Of a DNA stretch of 43,331 bases, positions 6,561 to 15,413 are shown in pieces; position 1 is the stretch's first letter, and the number at the start of each line of letters is the position of its first letter. The DNA comes from Akkermansiaceae bacterium (GTDB taxonomy: Bacteria > Verrucomicrobiota > Verrucomicrobiia > Verrucomicrobiales > Akkermansiaceae), in the NCBI GenBank assembly GCA_015062045.1, contig SUVJ01000013.1, forward strand, positions 1 through 43,331, in the 5' to 3' direction. The notes beneath the pieces were generated by a model. It was not told where the DNA came from. It searched no databases and saw only the letters and a program-made list of their open reading frames with translations. Position numbers and translations under genes: made by a program.

Positions 6561-8924
6561 ATGAAGCATAAGTTTTACTTAATCCTCGGTACTCTGGCAG
6601 TCGGCACAACATGCCGAGCAGATGTTTCACAGGCAGAGCAAGCCATGCGCAACGGCAGCGCAACAGAGGCCTTGCAGGCCTTGCACGGTGTTACCCCCTG
6701 CCCGGAGCTGCACTATTGGAAAGGACGCGCCTTGGCAGAGTTGCAACGTTATGAGGAGGCGGTGGCGGAGCTCTCTTGCGTGGATGAAACACATGCCCTG
6801 TACCCGTATGCCGCCCGCGCGTTGATGTATTGTGCACGCCGCACCCCGCATACCGAAGCCGTGCTGTCCAAGCTCTCAGCCTCCCAAGACCCGGCAATAG
6901 CCGCCTTAGCTAAAATCCTGCTTGCAGAGCATACCGTACAAAGCAACAAAGAGCTCAACCTTGCGGACTACGCCTCAGCTGATACCGACATAAGCGGAGC
7001 GCTCCTTTTGCTGGAGGCAGAGCAGCTGCGCCGTGCGGGCAATTATGATGCAGCCATCAGCAAATGCCGAGAAGCAGAAGATAAAGCCCCTACCTTGCAG
7101 CGGGAGTATAGCCGTATTCTTTTAAGCGAAATCCATTACGACAAAGAAAAGGCAGAGGGTGACAACGAAGGCAAGGGAGAGGAAACGTTGCTCAAGTTCA
7201 TATCATCCCACCCGGATTCCGTGCTGTTGGAAGAAGCCTTCCGCAGACTAGATAAACGCGGGGCCTTCACCACCAGCAAATACGCCATCCGCAAGCTGGA
7301 GGAATGGTCAAGAGACACTACAGCCATTTACCGCGCATTACTGGCATCTGCCATCACCCAGCGAGAATCTCTTTACGTACTCAGCAATGAAGAGTTGGGG
7401 GAAATTGCCGTCAACCGTGCCACCGGCATTAACCCGGATTATCTGCCCATTACCGTGCAAATTAATAATGAGCAGGCTCGCTACCTCATTCTCCACGACA
7501 AAAAGGAAAATGCCACGGCGTATTACGACAGAATACCCGAAAATAAGCGGGATGCCTACACCCTCTTTTACAAAGCCCGCACCATGCCGGCAGCGGATCC
7601 CATGGCATTGGAGCTCTACCTGAAAAGTGCGGAAGCAGCCCCGCCCGCATTGCAGGAAACCGCTTATGCTAATGCGCTTTATTGTGCGCATACGCTTGAA
7701 AATAACGAAGCTGTACAAAAGCTGCTTAACAAGGAGTTCCCCGTTCACTGCAAGCGCGTGATTAAGCTGACACACGCCGGGTTAAACCTGCGCAAGACCC
7801 CTCAACAAAGCAGACAAGAGCTGGAGGAAGTGTTGCAAATGGACCCCACCCCCACGCAACGGGTGGAAACCGTGTTGCAACTCACCCAATTAGATATTGA
7901 TGAAAACGATGCAGCCTCTGCCCTTAAACGTTTGAGTGAATTCTCTGATACCGAGCGTAAAGTTTGGCCTAATGAACAGGTAATGCGCTATTACGGGCTC
8001 TACCTGCATGCCTTGGAATGCGAGCAGGAGGTAGGCAGAGCCACGGCATCTCACAAACCATTCTTGCTGGCAGCCCTCTCAGCCACCAAACGTGAGGATG
8101 TACGCATTGCCATTACCCTCAAACTGGCCAAAATATACTCAGAGGAAGGCAACCACAGGGAGGCCCTCATACTGCTGGAAGACTTGGCGGCCAATGCTAA
8201 GGATAAAGACATGAAAGCGCGCGCGCTGCTGCTTGCCGGGCGAGAATCCACCCAATGCATGACCCTGCCCGCCGTCACCAAAGGCGCCACGTTATTTGCC
8301 GCAGCAGCAGAGATTGACAGCCCGTACCGATACCGTGCAGCGATTCTGAACACGGCTGTACTGTTCCGAATCAATGATGCCCAAGCGGCGGAGCAAAAGA
8401 TTCTGCGCATTATTAAAGAGATTGAAACGGAGAGAAACGCCACCCCCGGCAGCACGCACCTGGCAGAGGAATACGCCTTTGCGCTCACCGTTAAGGCAGA
8501 TATAGAGGCAGTGCCCGGCACGCCCGAGGCGCTCAAACAAGCTATCTCCACCAACGAGCAGGTGTTTTCCATACCGGGCTTAACACAGGCTTGGCACAGC
8601 CGTGCTTACCTGCAACAGGCTACCCTTTGCAGCCGCGTGGGGTGGAATGAGCGCGCGTTGCTTGACTACAAAAACATTATCAACAGCCTGCCCGCCAGTG
8701 CCAAACAAGCCACCCCGGATAAGGCTTACATTTTATGTCTCTCGGGCACGGGGGCTATTGCCTGCCTACTCAAAATGGAAAAGTGGGAAGAAGCAGCAGA
8801 CCTGGCAGACTCCATCGCAGAACATCCCATCGGCAAGGAGTTTGAAGAACGCACCAAGCACTTCAAAGAATGGGCACGCTTGATACGCAAAACGCATTTC
8901 CTGCCCATGAAAGAAAAAGAATAA
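6561..8924 (+). CDS. exported tetratricopeptide-repeat protein, 787 aa
   Basis: A signal peptide ends near residue 20 ('GTTCRA'). The rest is almost wholly helical, with many TPR-like units: 'LHYWKGRALAELQRYEEAVA' near residue 50, 'LRRAGNYDAAISKCREAEDK' near 155-175, 'KIYSEEGNHREALILLEDLA' near 530 and 'MEKWEEAADLADSI' near 740. TPR solenoids bind partner proteins, so a periplasmic or outer-membrane-associated scaffold is the likely role; the partner is unknown. It starts 12 nt after the M23 peptidase stop and is last in a three-gene envelope cluster. It ends convergently, 13 nt from the next minus-strand gene. Confidence 0.85.
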   Translation: MKHKFYLILGTLAVGTTCRADVSQAEQAMRNGSATEALQALHGVTPCPELHYWKGRALAELQRYEEAVAELSCVDETHALYPYAARALMYCARRTPHTEAVLSKLSASQDPAIAALAKILLAEHTVQSNKELNLADYASADTDISGALLLLEAEQLRRAGNYDAAISKCREAEDKAPTLQREYSRILLSEIHYDKEKAEGDNEGKGEETLLKFISSHPDSVLLEEAFRRLDKRGAFTTSKYAIRKLEEWSRDTTAIYRALLASAITQRESLYVLSNEELGEIAVNRATGINPDYLPITVQINNEQARYLILHDKKENATAYYDRIPENKRDAYTLFYKARTMPAADPMALELYLKSAEAAPPALQETAYANALYCAHTLENNEAVQKLLNKEFPVHCKRVIKLTHAGLNLRKTPQQSRQELEEVLQMDPTPTQRVETVLQLTQLDIDENDAASALKRLSEFSDTERKVWPNEQVMRYYGLYLHALECEQEVGRATASHKPFLLAALSATKREDVRIAITLKLAKIYSEEGNHREALILLEDLAANAKDKDMKARALLLAGRESTQCMTLPAVTKGATLFAAAAEIDSPYRYRAAILNTAVLFRINDAQAAEQKILRIIKEIETERNATPGSTHLAEEYAFALTVKADIEAVPGTPEALKQAISTNEQVFSIPGLTQAWHSRAYLQQATLCSRVGWNERALLDYKNIINSLPASAKQATPDKAYILCLSGTGAIACLLKMEKWEEAADLADSIAEHPIGKEFEERTKHFKEWARLIRKTHFLPMKEKE

Positions 8925-8937
8925 AAGGCAGCACCAA

Positions 8938-10023
8938 TCAACGCAGCTCACACCACACGGCACGGTGATCGGCCGCGAGGGTAGCAGCGGGGATATCCAC
9001 CACACCACTATCACAGCTGCGGCCACGCCTGCTGCGCAACACGCTGTTAACGTAGATGCGGTCAAACACGCAATACTCTTGCGCAGCCTCGTAACAAATT
9101 GTCCAGCTTTGCCCGCGGGAGTCCACAGCCTTAACGGAGCTGAGGGCGGCATCCTCTGAAACACCTTGCGTTAAAATGCGTTGGGAGGCATCGGTGGGGC
9201 CATCATTCCAATCCCCATACACTAAGACCGGCATTTTGGGTTGTTTACGCATCTCTTTTTGCAAGTATAAAGCCAGCGTACGTGCCTCTGCACTGCGGCG
9301 AGCCGTGGCTGCGGCCGGGTCATCGGCCACACGAGATTTAAGGTGAGCCCCCATTATGCGGTAAAAGCGGCAGCCCTCCACCTGCACCGTTACATCCAAA
9401 ATACCGCGCAGCATCTTTTGCCGCTTGTTACCCAACAAACTACAGTTAGCACGGGAGTAGTCTTGCACAATGGGGTATTGAGACAAAACGGCCAGCGCGC
9501 GGTCCTCGCCACTGCGCAGCAAGATTTTAGAATAGGGGTAATCTGCCCCCCTGTTTTTGAGGCGTTGTTTTAAATCCGCCAGGGCATGGGGGCCACCTAT
9601 TTCAATAAGCCCCACCACCTGCGGGGAGGCGGATGCTATGACCTCCGCCACCGCCTCGCGAGATTCCTCTTTTTTCATACTCAACCTATAGCGGGAGCGT
9701 TGAGTATCCTCCTTCACAAAGTAGTTCTGTGCATTAAGCATCAAAAAACGCAGTGGTTCACACTTAGCAGCGGCGGGCATGACTGCCAAGCGGGAGTTCA
9801 CCTCCGCATCGCTCATCTGAGCATTCGCGGCAGCATCTGACTCCCCGAAATCGTGCTCCGTGGGTGCAAGGTGCCACTGCTCGGCAATCTCGCCTATCAG
9901 CGCGGGTGCATCTTTGCCACTAAACCAGCCGGACAGCATGCCAACGCACGCTAATACCAGCAAAATCAGCAGTGTATCTGCACGCAAGGCGCGGCGCAGC
10001 CCTCTCTTTCCTCCTGCGGACAT
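8938..10023 (-). CDS. endonuclease/exonuclease/phosphatase (EEP) family hydrolase, membrane-anchored or secreted
   Basis: The EEP fold (DNase I, AP endonuclease and sphingomyelinase relatives) hydrolyses phosphodiester or phosphomonoester bonds with Mg2+. The motifs are in order: 'LMLNAQNYF' near residue 94, 'VVGLIEIGG' with the metal-binding Glu near 137, 'IMGAHLKSR' near 226, 'VLVYGDWNDG' near 268 and the terminal 'ADHRAVW' catalytic Asp-His pair. An N-terminal hydrophobic segment (about 13-31) suggests export or anchoring, so the substrate is probably extracytoplasmic. Substrate is not predictable. It lies 13 nt after glgB and is probably cotranscribed with it. Confidence 0.88.
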   Translation of the reverse strand: MSAGGKRGLRRALRADTLLILLVLACVGMLSGWFSGKDAPALIGEIAEQWHLAPTEHDFGESDAAANAQMSDAEVNSRLAVMPAAAKCEPLRFLMLNAQNYFVKEDTQRSRYRLSMKKEESREAVAEVIASASPQVVGLIEIGGPHALADLKQRLKNRGADYPYSKILLRSGEDRALAVLSQYPIVQDYSRANCSLLGNKRQKMLRGILDVTVQVEGCRFYRIMGAHLKSRVADDPAAATARRSAEARTLALYLQKEMRKQPKMPVLVYGDWNDGPTDASQRILTQGVSEDAALSSVKAVDSRGQSWTICYEAAQEYCVFDRIYVNSVLRSRRGRSCDSGVVDIPAATLAADHRAVWCELR

Positions 10024-10036
10024 AACTTAACCGGCA

Positions 10037-12058
10037 TCAAAACCTGCGTCCGCCGCGGTAAGCGCGGGCCAGTACCAACACGGTACGCGGCAACAGGTAC
10101 AGAGAAAGCTTTTGTGTTTTGTCCGTAAAGTGTGTAATACTGTTATCCAACCGCCCGAAGCCACCGAAGCGCAGGTCATCGGAGTCCAGCACCACGCGCC
10201 ACTCCCCGTGGGAGGGTGCGGGCAGCTCGTAATCCGGTATGGCCGCAGTACCGCTCCAGTTGAAGACAAACACTAAGCCACCGCGCTCAAAGGCCATCAC
10301 CTGGTTCTTTTCATCCATGTTAAGCGGGCGCGCGGGGGGCGCGGCCAAGATATCGCAATCCTGAGCTAACTTAACCATGGCACGGTCAAAAGCATTGAGA
10401 TAACGGTAACGTAATAAATCATTATCTACCAAGCTCCACTGGCGGCGGCAATACTTGTAGGAGTTGTCATTGCCCTCGCGGGGGAAGTCAATCCACTCCG
10501 GGTGCCCGAACTCATTGCCCATGAAATTAAGCCAGCCCTCACCACCGGCAGCCAAGGTGGCCAAGCGAATCATTTTGTGCAAAGCCATACCGCGGTCCAC
10601 AATCAAACTGGGCGTTGTACAGCTCATGTGGGTGTACATCTCGGCATCCATCAGGCGGAAGGCAATGGTCTTATCCCCCACCAATGCCTGGTCATGGCTC
10701 TCTGCGTAGGCAATGTTCGGCTCACCGTAGCGACGGTTAATAAGGGTGTACCAAATATCCCCCACGCTCCATTCTTCATCCTTCTTTTCCTTCAACAGCT
10801 TAATCCAATAATCCGGCAAGCCCATGGCCAAGCGGTGCGTAAAGCCGAACCCGCCTTCATCCACCGGGCGGCAGAGCCCCGGCATGCCGGACATATCCTC
10901 TGCAATGGCAAAGGCCCCCGGGCGCACCTGTTGCACCAAGGTGGCTGCCAACTGTAAATAGGTAACGGCATCTATATTGACCATGGTGTTGAAATAGCAC
11001 CCCAAATCGGTAAAGGGCTCGTGCCCGTGGTGCAAATACAGCATACTGGTAACACCGTCAAAGCGGAACCCATCGAAGCGGAACTTCTCCAGCCACCAGC
11101 GTAAGTTACTGAGCAAGAACTCAATCACCTCATGCCTGCCGTAGTCAAACAGGCAGCTATCCCAGTCCGGGTGGCGGCTGTCGCGCTCTCCGGCATTGAA
11201 ATACTGCCCACCCGAGCCATCAAAATTATTAAGCCCCTCTGCCTCATTCTTAACGGCATGAGAGTGCACCACATCCAACAGCACGGCAATACCCATACCA
11301 TGCGCCGTATCAATCAGATACTTCAAATCCTCGGGCGTGCCGAAACGATTGCACGGGGCAAAGAAAGAAGACACATGGTAGCCGAACGAGCCGTAATACG
11401 GGTGCTCTTGCACAGCCATGAGCTGTACCACGTTATATCCCAAATCTTTTACACGGGGCAACACATTATCGGCAAACTCACGGTAGGAGTGTATGCGCTC
11501 CTCCTCCCCCGCCATCCCCACGTGAGTTTCATAAATAAAGGGTACCTTTACATTAGCAGGGTTCCAGCGGGTGTTTTTCCACTGATACGGCTCCTGCGGA
11601 GCCCATATAATACCACTATAATCAAAGGTGGCGGGGTCTTGCTCGGTATAGCGAATCCAAGCAGGCATGCGGTCTTTAGCCACATTATCAGCCCCAATGA
11701 CATGCACTTTCACATGCTGACCGTGAGCCAACGCATCCGCAGGCAAGCGAATCTCCCACACGCCGTCTTTGCCGGTGGTAAGGGGGTGGCTGCTGCGGTT
11801 CCAGCCGTTAAAATCACCAATGAGGTAGAGAGCACGCGCCCCCGGTGCCCATTCCCTATACACCCACTCCCCGGTAGTGGTGTCTTTGTTGAACCCCATA
11901 CGGCTGTAGCCGTTGGCACACTCTAATAATGAGCCATAACGGCGACATATACGCTGCAGCTGCCCGTCATACAAACGCATGCGAGCCTTGATTTCACGCT
12001 CATACGGTGCCAGCCAACCGTCTGCCAGCACCAACCCGGGAATAGGTGGTCTTCTCAT
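10037..12058 (-). CDS. glgB: 1,4-alpha-glucan branching enzyme, GH13_8 (eukaryote-type)
   Basis: It makes alpha-1,6 branches in glycogen by transferring alpha-1,4 chains. An N-terminal CBM48 ('WAPGARALYLIGDFNGWN', about 70-90) is followed by the GH13 barrel: nucleophile Asp334 in 'RFDGFRFDGVTSMLY', acid/base Glu387 in 'AIAEDMSG', and the third Asp in 'AESHDQ'. 'GVTSMLYLHHG' and the 673-aa length fit the eukaryotic/GH13_8 subfamily rather than classical bacterial GH13_9. A longer frame starts with GTG at 12064, but the promoter -10 box ends 8 nt before the ATG at 12058, which I use. No glgA, glgC or glgP is nearby. Confidence 0.94.
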   Translation of the reverse strand: MRRPPIPGLVLADGWLAPYEREIKARMRLYDGQLQRICRRYGSLLECANGYSRMGFNKDTTTGEWVYREWAPGARALYLIGDFNGWNRSSHPLTTGKDGVWEIRLPADALAHGQHVKVHVIGADNVAKDRMPAWIRYTEQDPATFDYSGIIWAPQEPYQWKNTRWNPANVKVPFIYETHVGMAGEEERIHSYREFADNVLPRVKDLGYNVVQLMAVQEHPYYGSFGYHVSSFFAPCNRFGTPEDLKYLIDTAHGMGIAVLLDVVHSHAVKNEAEGLNNFDGSGGQYFNAGERDSRHPDWDSCLFDYGRHEVIEFLLSNLRWWLEKFRFDGFRFDGVTSMLYLHHGHEPFTDLGCYFNTMVNIDAVTYLQLAATLVQQVRPGAFAIAEDMSGMPGLCRPVDEGGFGFTHRLAMGLPDYWIKLLKEKKDEEWSVGDIWYTLINRRYGEPNIAYAESHDQALVGDKTIAFRLMDAEMYTHMSCTTPSLIVDRGMALHKMIRLATLAAGGEGWLNFMGNEFGHPEWIDFPREGNDNSYKYCRRQWSLVDNDLLRYRYLNAFDRAMVKLAQDCDILAAPPARPLNMDEKNQVMAFERGGLVFVFNWSGTAAIPDYELPAPSHGEWRVVLDSDDLRFGGFGRLDNSITHFTDKTQKLSLYLLPRTVLVLARAYRGGRRF

Positions 12059-12066
12059 CGCCACCT

Positions 12067-12095
12067 ATTCTACACCTTTTTTCAGGCCATGCCAA
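12067..12095 (-). promoter_or_regulatory. promoter of glgB
   Basis: TTGGCA (12090-12095), 17-nt spacer, TAGAAT (12067-12072), then 8 nt to the ATG at 12058. It lies in the 46-nt gap after lipA, so glgB has its own start of transcription and is probably leaderless. Confidence 0.65.
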
Positions 12096-12104
12096 GATAA
12101 ATCG

Positions 12105-13025
12105 TTATAAAACTATCTCGCCACGCGCACGCAAATCTGCATTGATTGCTTCGAGTATATCCAGCTCGGGGCGGAAGTTGGCATCGTGGTGGGAGGAACG
12201 GATAAGCGGGCCACTGGCCACGTGGCGGAACCCCTTGCCGAGCGCCACCTGACGCAGCTCCTCAAATGTATCCGGGTGAATATAGTCAATCACCGGCAAA
12301 TGTTTGGCGGACGGGCGCAGATATTGCCCCATGGTCAACACGGTTACACCGTGCTCACGCAGGTCATCCATCGTGCGTTCAATTTCATCCCGCGTTTCTC
12401 CCAAGCCCAGCATAATGCCGCTCTTGGTCACCACCATGCCGGGGGCAAGCTCCAATGCACGCTTAAGCACTGCAAGGGATTGACGATACTTGGCACGGAA
12501 ACGCACCAAGGGGGACAACCTCTCCACGGTCTCCAAGTTATGGTTAAAAATATGCGGGCGGGCATCCATCACGGCAGCAATGGATTCATCCTTGCCGTTA
12601 AAGTCGGATGTAAGCACCTCAATAATCGTCTGCGGGCTGCTCTTGCGAATCTCTCGAATAATGGCAGCCATATGGTTGGCGGCACCATCTTTCAAGTCAT
12701 CTCGCGTTACCATGGTCACCACGGTATGGTTTAGCTTCATGCGGCTCACGGCATCCGCAATCTTAGCAGGTTCCTCGGGATCAAGCGGCTTGGGGCGAGC
12801 CGTACGCGTTGCACAGAAACCGCAGGCACGGGTGCAAACATCACCACATGCCATAAAAGTGGCCGTGCCATGGCTCCAGCACTCACCACGGTTGGGGCAC
12901 ATGGCCTCCTCACACACGGTAACAAGGGAGTTACCCTTTACGAGCTCATTTACATGCTTGAAAGCCTGCCCCTTGGGCAACTTTACTTTCAGCCAGGAAG
13001 GTTTGCGGGTGGACTCGTCTGCCAT
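12105..13025 (-). CDS. lipA: lipoyl synthase
   Basis: A radical-SAM enzyme that inserts two sulfur atoms into protein-bound octanoyl groups to make lipoyl cofactors. Both clusters are visible: auxiliary [4Fe-4S] ligands C38-x4-C43-x5-C49 ('CEEAMCPNRGEC') and the radical-SAM motif C64-x3-C68-x2-C71 ('CTRACGFC'). The C-terminal 'GPLIRSSHH' holds the Ser that ligates the auxiliary cluster. The length (306 aa) is usual. An alternative ATG three codons upstream lies only 2 nt from the -10 box, so I choose the inner ATG. No lipB is in the window. Downstream is glgB. Confidence 0.95.
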   Translation of the reverse strand: MADESTRKPSWLKVKLPKGQAFKHVNELVKGNSLVTVCEEAMCPNRGECWSHGTATFMACGDVCTRACGFCATRTARPKPLDPEEPAKIADAVSRMKLNHTVVTMVTRDDLKDGAANHMAAIIREIRKSSPQTIIEVLTSDFNGKDESIAAVMDARPHIFNHNLETVERLSPLVRFRAKYRQSLAVLKRALELAPGMVVTKSGIMLGLGETRDEIERTMDDLREHGVTVLTMGQYLRPSAKHLPVIDYIHPDTFEELRQVALGKGFRHVASGPLIRSSHHDANFRPELDILEAINADLRARGEIVL

Positions 13026-13036
13026 AACGGGCATGG

Positions 13037-13065
13037 GTTATGCATCAAAACACACTAAAATGCAA
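13037..13065 (-). promoter_or_regulatory. promoter of lipA
   Basis: TTGCAT (13060-13065), 17-nt spacer, CATAAC (13037-13042), 11 nt to the ATG at 13025. The -10 is a weaker match than others here. Confidence 0.45.
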
Positions 13066-13098
13066 GCAAAATATGGCAATTTCAGCCCGTTTTCCGCA

Positions 13099-13629
13099 TT
13101 ATTTTCGGTTAGAAGGAGCATCCGGGTGCAGCTTGGCCCCTCGCTCTCGCAAAACTTCTCCTATGGCAGCAGCCGCCGGAGTTTTGATTTTGCCGTAATG
13201 AATACGCAGCGAGTTCCCCTGCTTGTTCAGGGCATTTATATCGCTGCCTGCATCCAATAGCAAGGTCATGATTCTTGCGGCATCCTCCGGCGACATATCC
13301 CGGTAGAGGCTGATCATGAACGTATAATCACTAAAATAATGTTTTAATGTTGGGCTCGGCTTTACGGATGCCCCTCTCTTCAATGCCAATTCCACCAAAT
13401 CCGGCTGCGGGCACCGCAGCAAAATAGCCCCCAAAACCGTTATCCCCTTCTCGCCTTCAAAACTATTGAGGTCTTCGCCGGACTCCAAAAGGGCTCGTAT
13501 CTTATCCTCCTTCATCACCAGCGGTATCGGCGTCTTCTCCAGTGTTACTGCGGGCGCCTCTTGCCCTGCGCTACACAAAGCACCAAAAACACCCAATGTA
13601 AGCACTAAAATCGAAAACTTCATTCTCAT
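13099..13629 (-). CDS. exported ankyrin-repeat protein, 176 aa
   Basis: A signal peptide (about residues 1-21, ending 'GALCSAGQE') precedes ankyrin-like repeats. 'IRALLESGEDLNSFEGEKGITVLGAIL' type units (about 44-70) and 'ARIMTLLLDAGSDINALNKQGNSL' (about 118-141) carry the D-A-G-x-D-I-N turn. Ankyrin repeats mediate protein binding; the partner is unknown. It is a stand-alone minus-strand gene between lipA and the AT-rich island. Its base composition matches the GC-richer backbone, which marks the island border at about 13,640. Start ATG at 13629; a second ATG two codons in is equally possible. Confidence 0.78.
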   Translation of the reverse strand: MRMKFSILVLTLGVFGALCSAGQEAPAVTLEKTPIPLVMKEDKIRALLESGEDLNSFEGEKGITVLGAILLRCPQPDLVELALKRGASVKPSPTLKHYFSDYTFMISLYRDMSPEDAARIMTLLLDAGSDINALNKQGNSLRIHYGKIKTPAAAAIGEVLRERGAKLHPDAPSNRK

Positions 13630-13776
13630 ATCATCGGTTAATTTTTTCTACTACTATTGCCGAAAAATATTTGTTTATAGGTTCAACATGGCCAACTTAT
13701 AGCAACTTATTGCCATAGAGTCAAACAAAATTTTTGAGGATATATAGAAACCACAGTGTCAGAAAAATCGAGACTT

Positions 13777-14829
13777 TTATTTGGTAGAGCCCCCATCATA
13801 TTCTTCCATAGTCCGAAAAGGTGTATATCTTCGTATCGGATCCCAATAAAAATAAAACTCATAATATCTGGGATCCCGTGGAGGAAATTGCCTAAGGCTA
13901 TATATAGTGACAGGAGCCGGTTTAGTATAGGGATACTCTATATGCGGTAATTCAAGAGTTACAGCATGAATTTCATGTTGTAAACTACTGATTATATGAT
14001 TAACTATATCTATTAACATCTTATCTCCTGTCCTTTCTATAGCTTGCGATGCAATCTTCATCAATTGATCAATTTGACGAAAATTGACCCCCAGTGGCAT
14101 ATCATTAAGTTCTAAAGAAAAATAACACAACAAAGCCCTATATATATTGACATATGATATTATAAACGCCTTTGCGTTTTCATTACATTTCATTAATTGT
14201 ACATCTCTGAGGCTGTTTTGCCCATTCAATACGCATATAATAAAATGCTCTATGTTTCTAAAATCCTGTATCGTTATATCGCTATCAATACAATTAAAGA
14301 AATCATAACTCATTACATTGTTTCCGCAACCCTGCTTTTCAAATAGCTTATTCATTAAAGATAGGCTGTGCTTTTCTATGCAAGCTAATCTATACAAAGA
14401 AGTCTTTTCCTCATATTTTATCCATCTTCGCATATTTTTGAACATTTCTTCGTATTTATTCAATGTTTCCTCTGTATGATTAAATATATTTATCACGTTA
14501 TCAAAATCCCTTTTACTCATTACTCGCAAAAGAGTATAATACTCATTCTTCATCTCATTTGACAAGTATGGAAATCTTAAATTGTTATATTTAACACCTA
14601 CACGTATTTCTAATAACTCGTCAGCACATTCCAGTAATGCAAATAAGTCTCTATCTTTTGCTTTTGCTAATTGAAATGATCTTTCCAAGCAAGAAATATT
14701 TTCCAAATATTGATACAACTCATGATCAGTATGTAATTCTCCCGATTCTGTCGTAACGGCTGGAGATAAACTTAATATTTTTGCATGGAGCACATACATA
14801 TTCAATAAAATTAACACTATATATTTCAT
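13777..14829 (-). CDS. orphan exported protein, AT-rich gene, 350 aa
   Basis: I recognise no family. A signal peptide is clear (residues about 1-16, 'MKYIVLILLNMYVLHA'), so the protein is exported. The mature part is mainly helical, with many Leu/Ile/Asn/Glu and scattered Cys ('ISCLERSF', 'LLECADELLE', 'RLACIEKHSL', 'QGCGNNVM'), and ends with a Pro/Tyr-rich region ('PREPRYYEFYFYWDP'-like, residues about 320-340). Codon use is very different from the surrounding genes. It starts 24 nt after a possible small membrane protein gene and ends in a 150-nt gap before the ankyrin gene. The frame is long and intact despite the high A+T, which supports it being real. Confidence 0.72.
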   Translation of the reverse strand: MKYIVLILLNMYVLHAKILSLSPAVTTESGELHTDHELYQYLENISCLERSFQLAKAKDRDLFALLECADELLEIRVGVKYNNLRFPYLSNEMKNEYYTLLRVMSKRDFDNVINIFNHTEETLNKYEEMFKNMRRWIKYEEKTSLYRLACIEKHSLSLMNKLFEKQGCGNNVMSYDFFNCIDSDITIQDFRNIEHFIICVLNGQNSLRDVQLMKCNENAKAFIISYVNIYRALLCYFSLELNDMPLGVNFRQIDQLMKIASQAIERTGDKMLIDIVNHIISSLQHEIHAVTLELPHIEYPYTKPAPVTIYSLRQFPPRDPRYYEFYFYWDPIRRYTPFRTMEEYDGGSTK

Positions 14830-14853
14830 TTTTTTTAATCGATATTTTAATAA

Positions 14854-15072
14854 TTATTTTTCATAATAACTTAAATAATATTTCCACTCCGCTGTATAAG
14901 CTTCTAATTCCATTTGATCAGAAGAAAAGATTTTTTCACGACATATATCCCATAGCGTAAGCCCCATAATATTGTAATGAGATGACAAATCAAGACTCTT
15001 ACATAATATTCCTAACATAAATAGTATTACTAATTGTGTCATTTGAGCACATATTAAAAATACCAAATACAT
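14854..15072 (-). CDS. possible small membrane protein, 72 aa
   Basis: The predicted product has one strong hydrophobic helix (about residues 2-26) followed by a polar, Tyr-rich tail ('AEWKYYLSYYEK'). It lies just upstream of the 350-aa gene on the same strand and downstream of a good promoter. Other short open frames overlap this start region, including an 18-codon frame (15085-15141) that begins 4 nt after the -10 box. Because A/T-rich DNA gives few stops by chance only in some frames, this call is tentative. Confidence 0.4.
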   Translation of the reverse strand: MYLVFLICAQMTQLVILFMLGILCKSLDLSSHYNIMGLTLWDICREKIFSSDQMELEAYTAEWKYYLSYYEK

Positions 15073-15145
15073 ACATTTCAGATTTCATCCTTCGTATAAA
15101 GCCTCTAATATATTTCTAATTTTTATATATAACGAACTCATCCGA

Positions 15146-15174
15146 AAAATAACAAAGGAAAGATACGAGGTCAA
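15146..15174 (-). promoter_or_regulatory. promoter reading into the AT-rich island
   Basis: TTGACC (15169-15174), 17-nt spacer, TATTTT (15146-15151). Its -35 is only 8 bp from the -35 of the divergent cobalamin operon promoter. An ATG (15141) begins 4 nt past the -10 and opens an 18-codon frame whose stop overlaps another ATG. Confidence 0.5.
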
Positions 15175-15182
15175 GAAAAAAC

Positions 15183-15210
15183 TTGCCAACAGCAAAAAAC
15201 AGGATACAAT
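15183..15210 (+). promoter_or_regulatory. promoter of the cobalamin-riboswitch operon
   Basis: TTGCCA (15183-15188), 16-nt spacer, TACAAT (15205-15210). The start site would be near 15217, exactly where the riboswitch structure begins, about 200 nt before the receptor gene. Confidence 0.7.
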
Positions 15211-15212
15211 AA

Positions 15213-15390
15213 AGGGCGGATGCCCCGAGGGGCATTCTGCACTCGGAGGCGGTGAGGAAGCCGCAGGAAATAGACGGGAAAGGCAGTGAGAATCTGCCGC
15301 TGTGCCGCAACCGTGATGCTCGATTACACCGCGAATCGAGCTCAGTCGGAAGACCGGCCGAGTGCAAGTCTCAACCGCTCGGCGATGCAC
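15213..15390 (+). ncRNA. cobalamin (adenosylcobalamin-type) riboswitch
   Basis: The conserved B12 box is clear as AGTCGGAAGACCGGCC (15344-15359). Upstream, 'GCAGTGAGAATCTGCCGCTGTGCCGC' is recognisable in pieces around 15282-15307: the G-A-A-T-C core followed by C-T-G-x-x-C-C-G-C-A-A-C, as in known cobalamin aptamers. It precedes a TonB-dependent receptor gene, the classic target. Cobalamin binding normally shuts off expression. No rho-independent terminator and no Shine-Dalgarno site is visible between the aptamer and the ATG, so the output mechanism is unclear. The 5' and 3' borders are approximate. Confidence 0.9.
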
Positions 15391-15413
15391 CGGGCACAGA
15401 CAACACAGAACCA

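Larger units (their letters stand above)
13640..15180. other. AT-rich island
   Basis: Over about 1.5 kb the base composition drops sharply against both flanks, with long runs of A/T and codons such as AAA, ATA and TTA dominating. It contains the orphan 350-aa protein, a possible 72-aa membrane protein and a minus-strand promoter at the right edge. No transposase, integrase, tRNA border or flanking direct repeats is seen. Recent acquisition from an AT-rich donor is inferred from composition only. Confidence 0.65.

Noticed and set aside
15252..15413. 54-codon N-terminal extension of the TonB-dependent receptor
   Set aside because: It lies within the cobalamin riboswitch; the signal peptide begins at the ATG at 15414.
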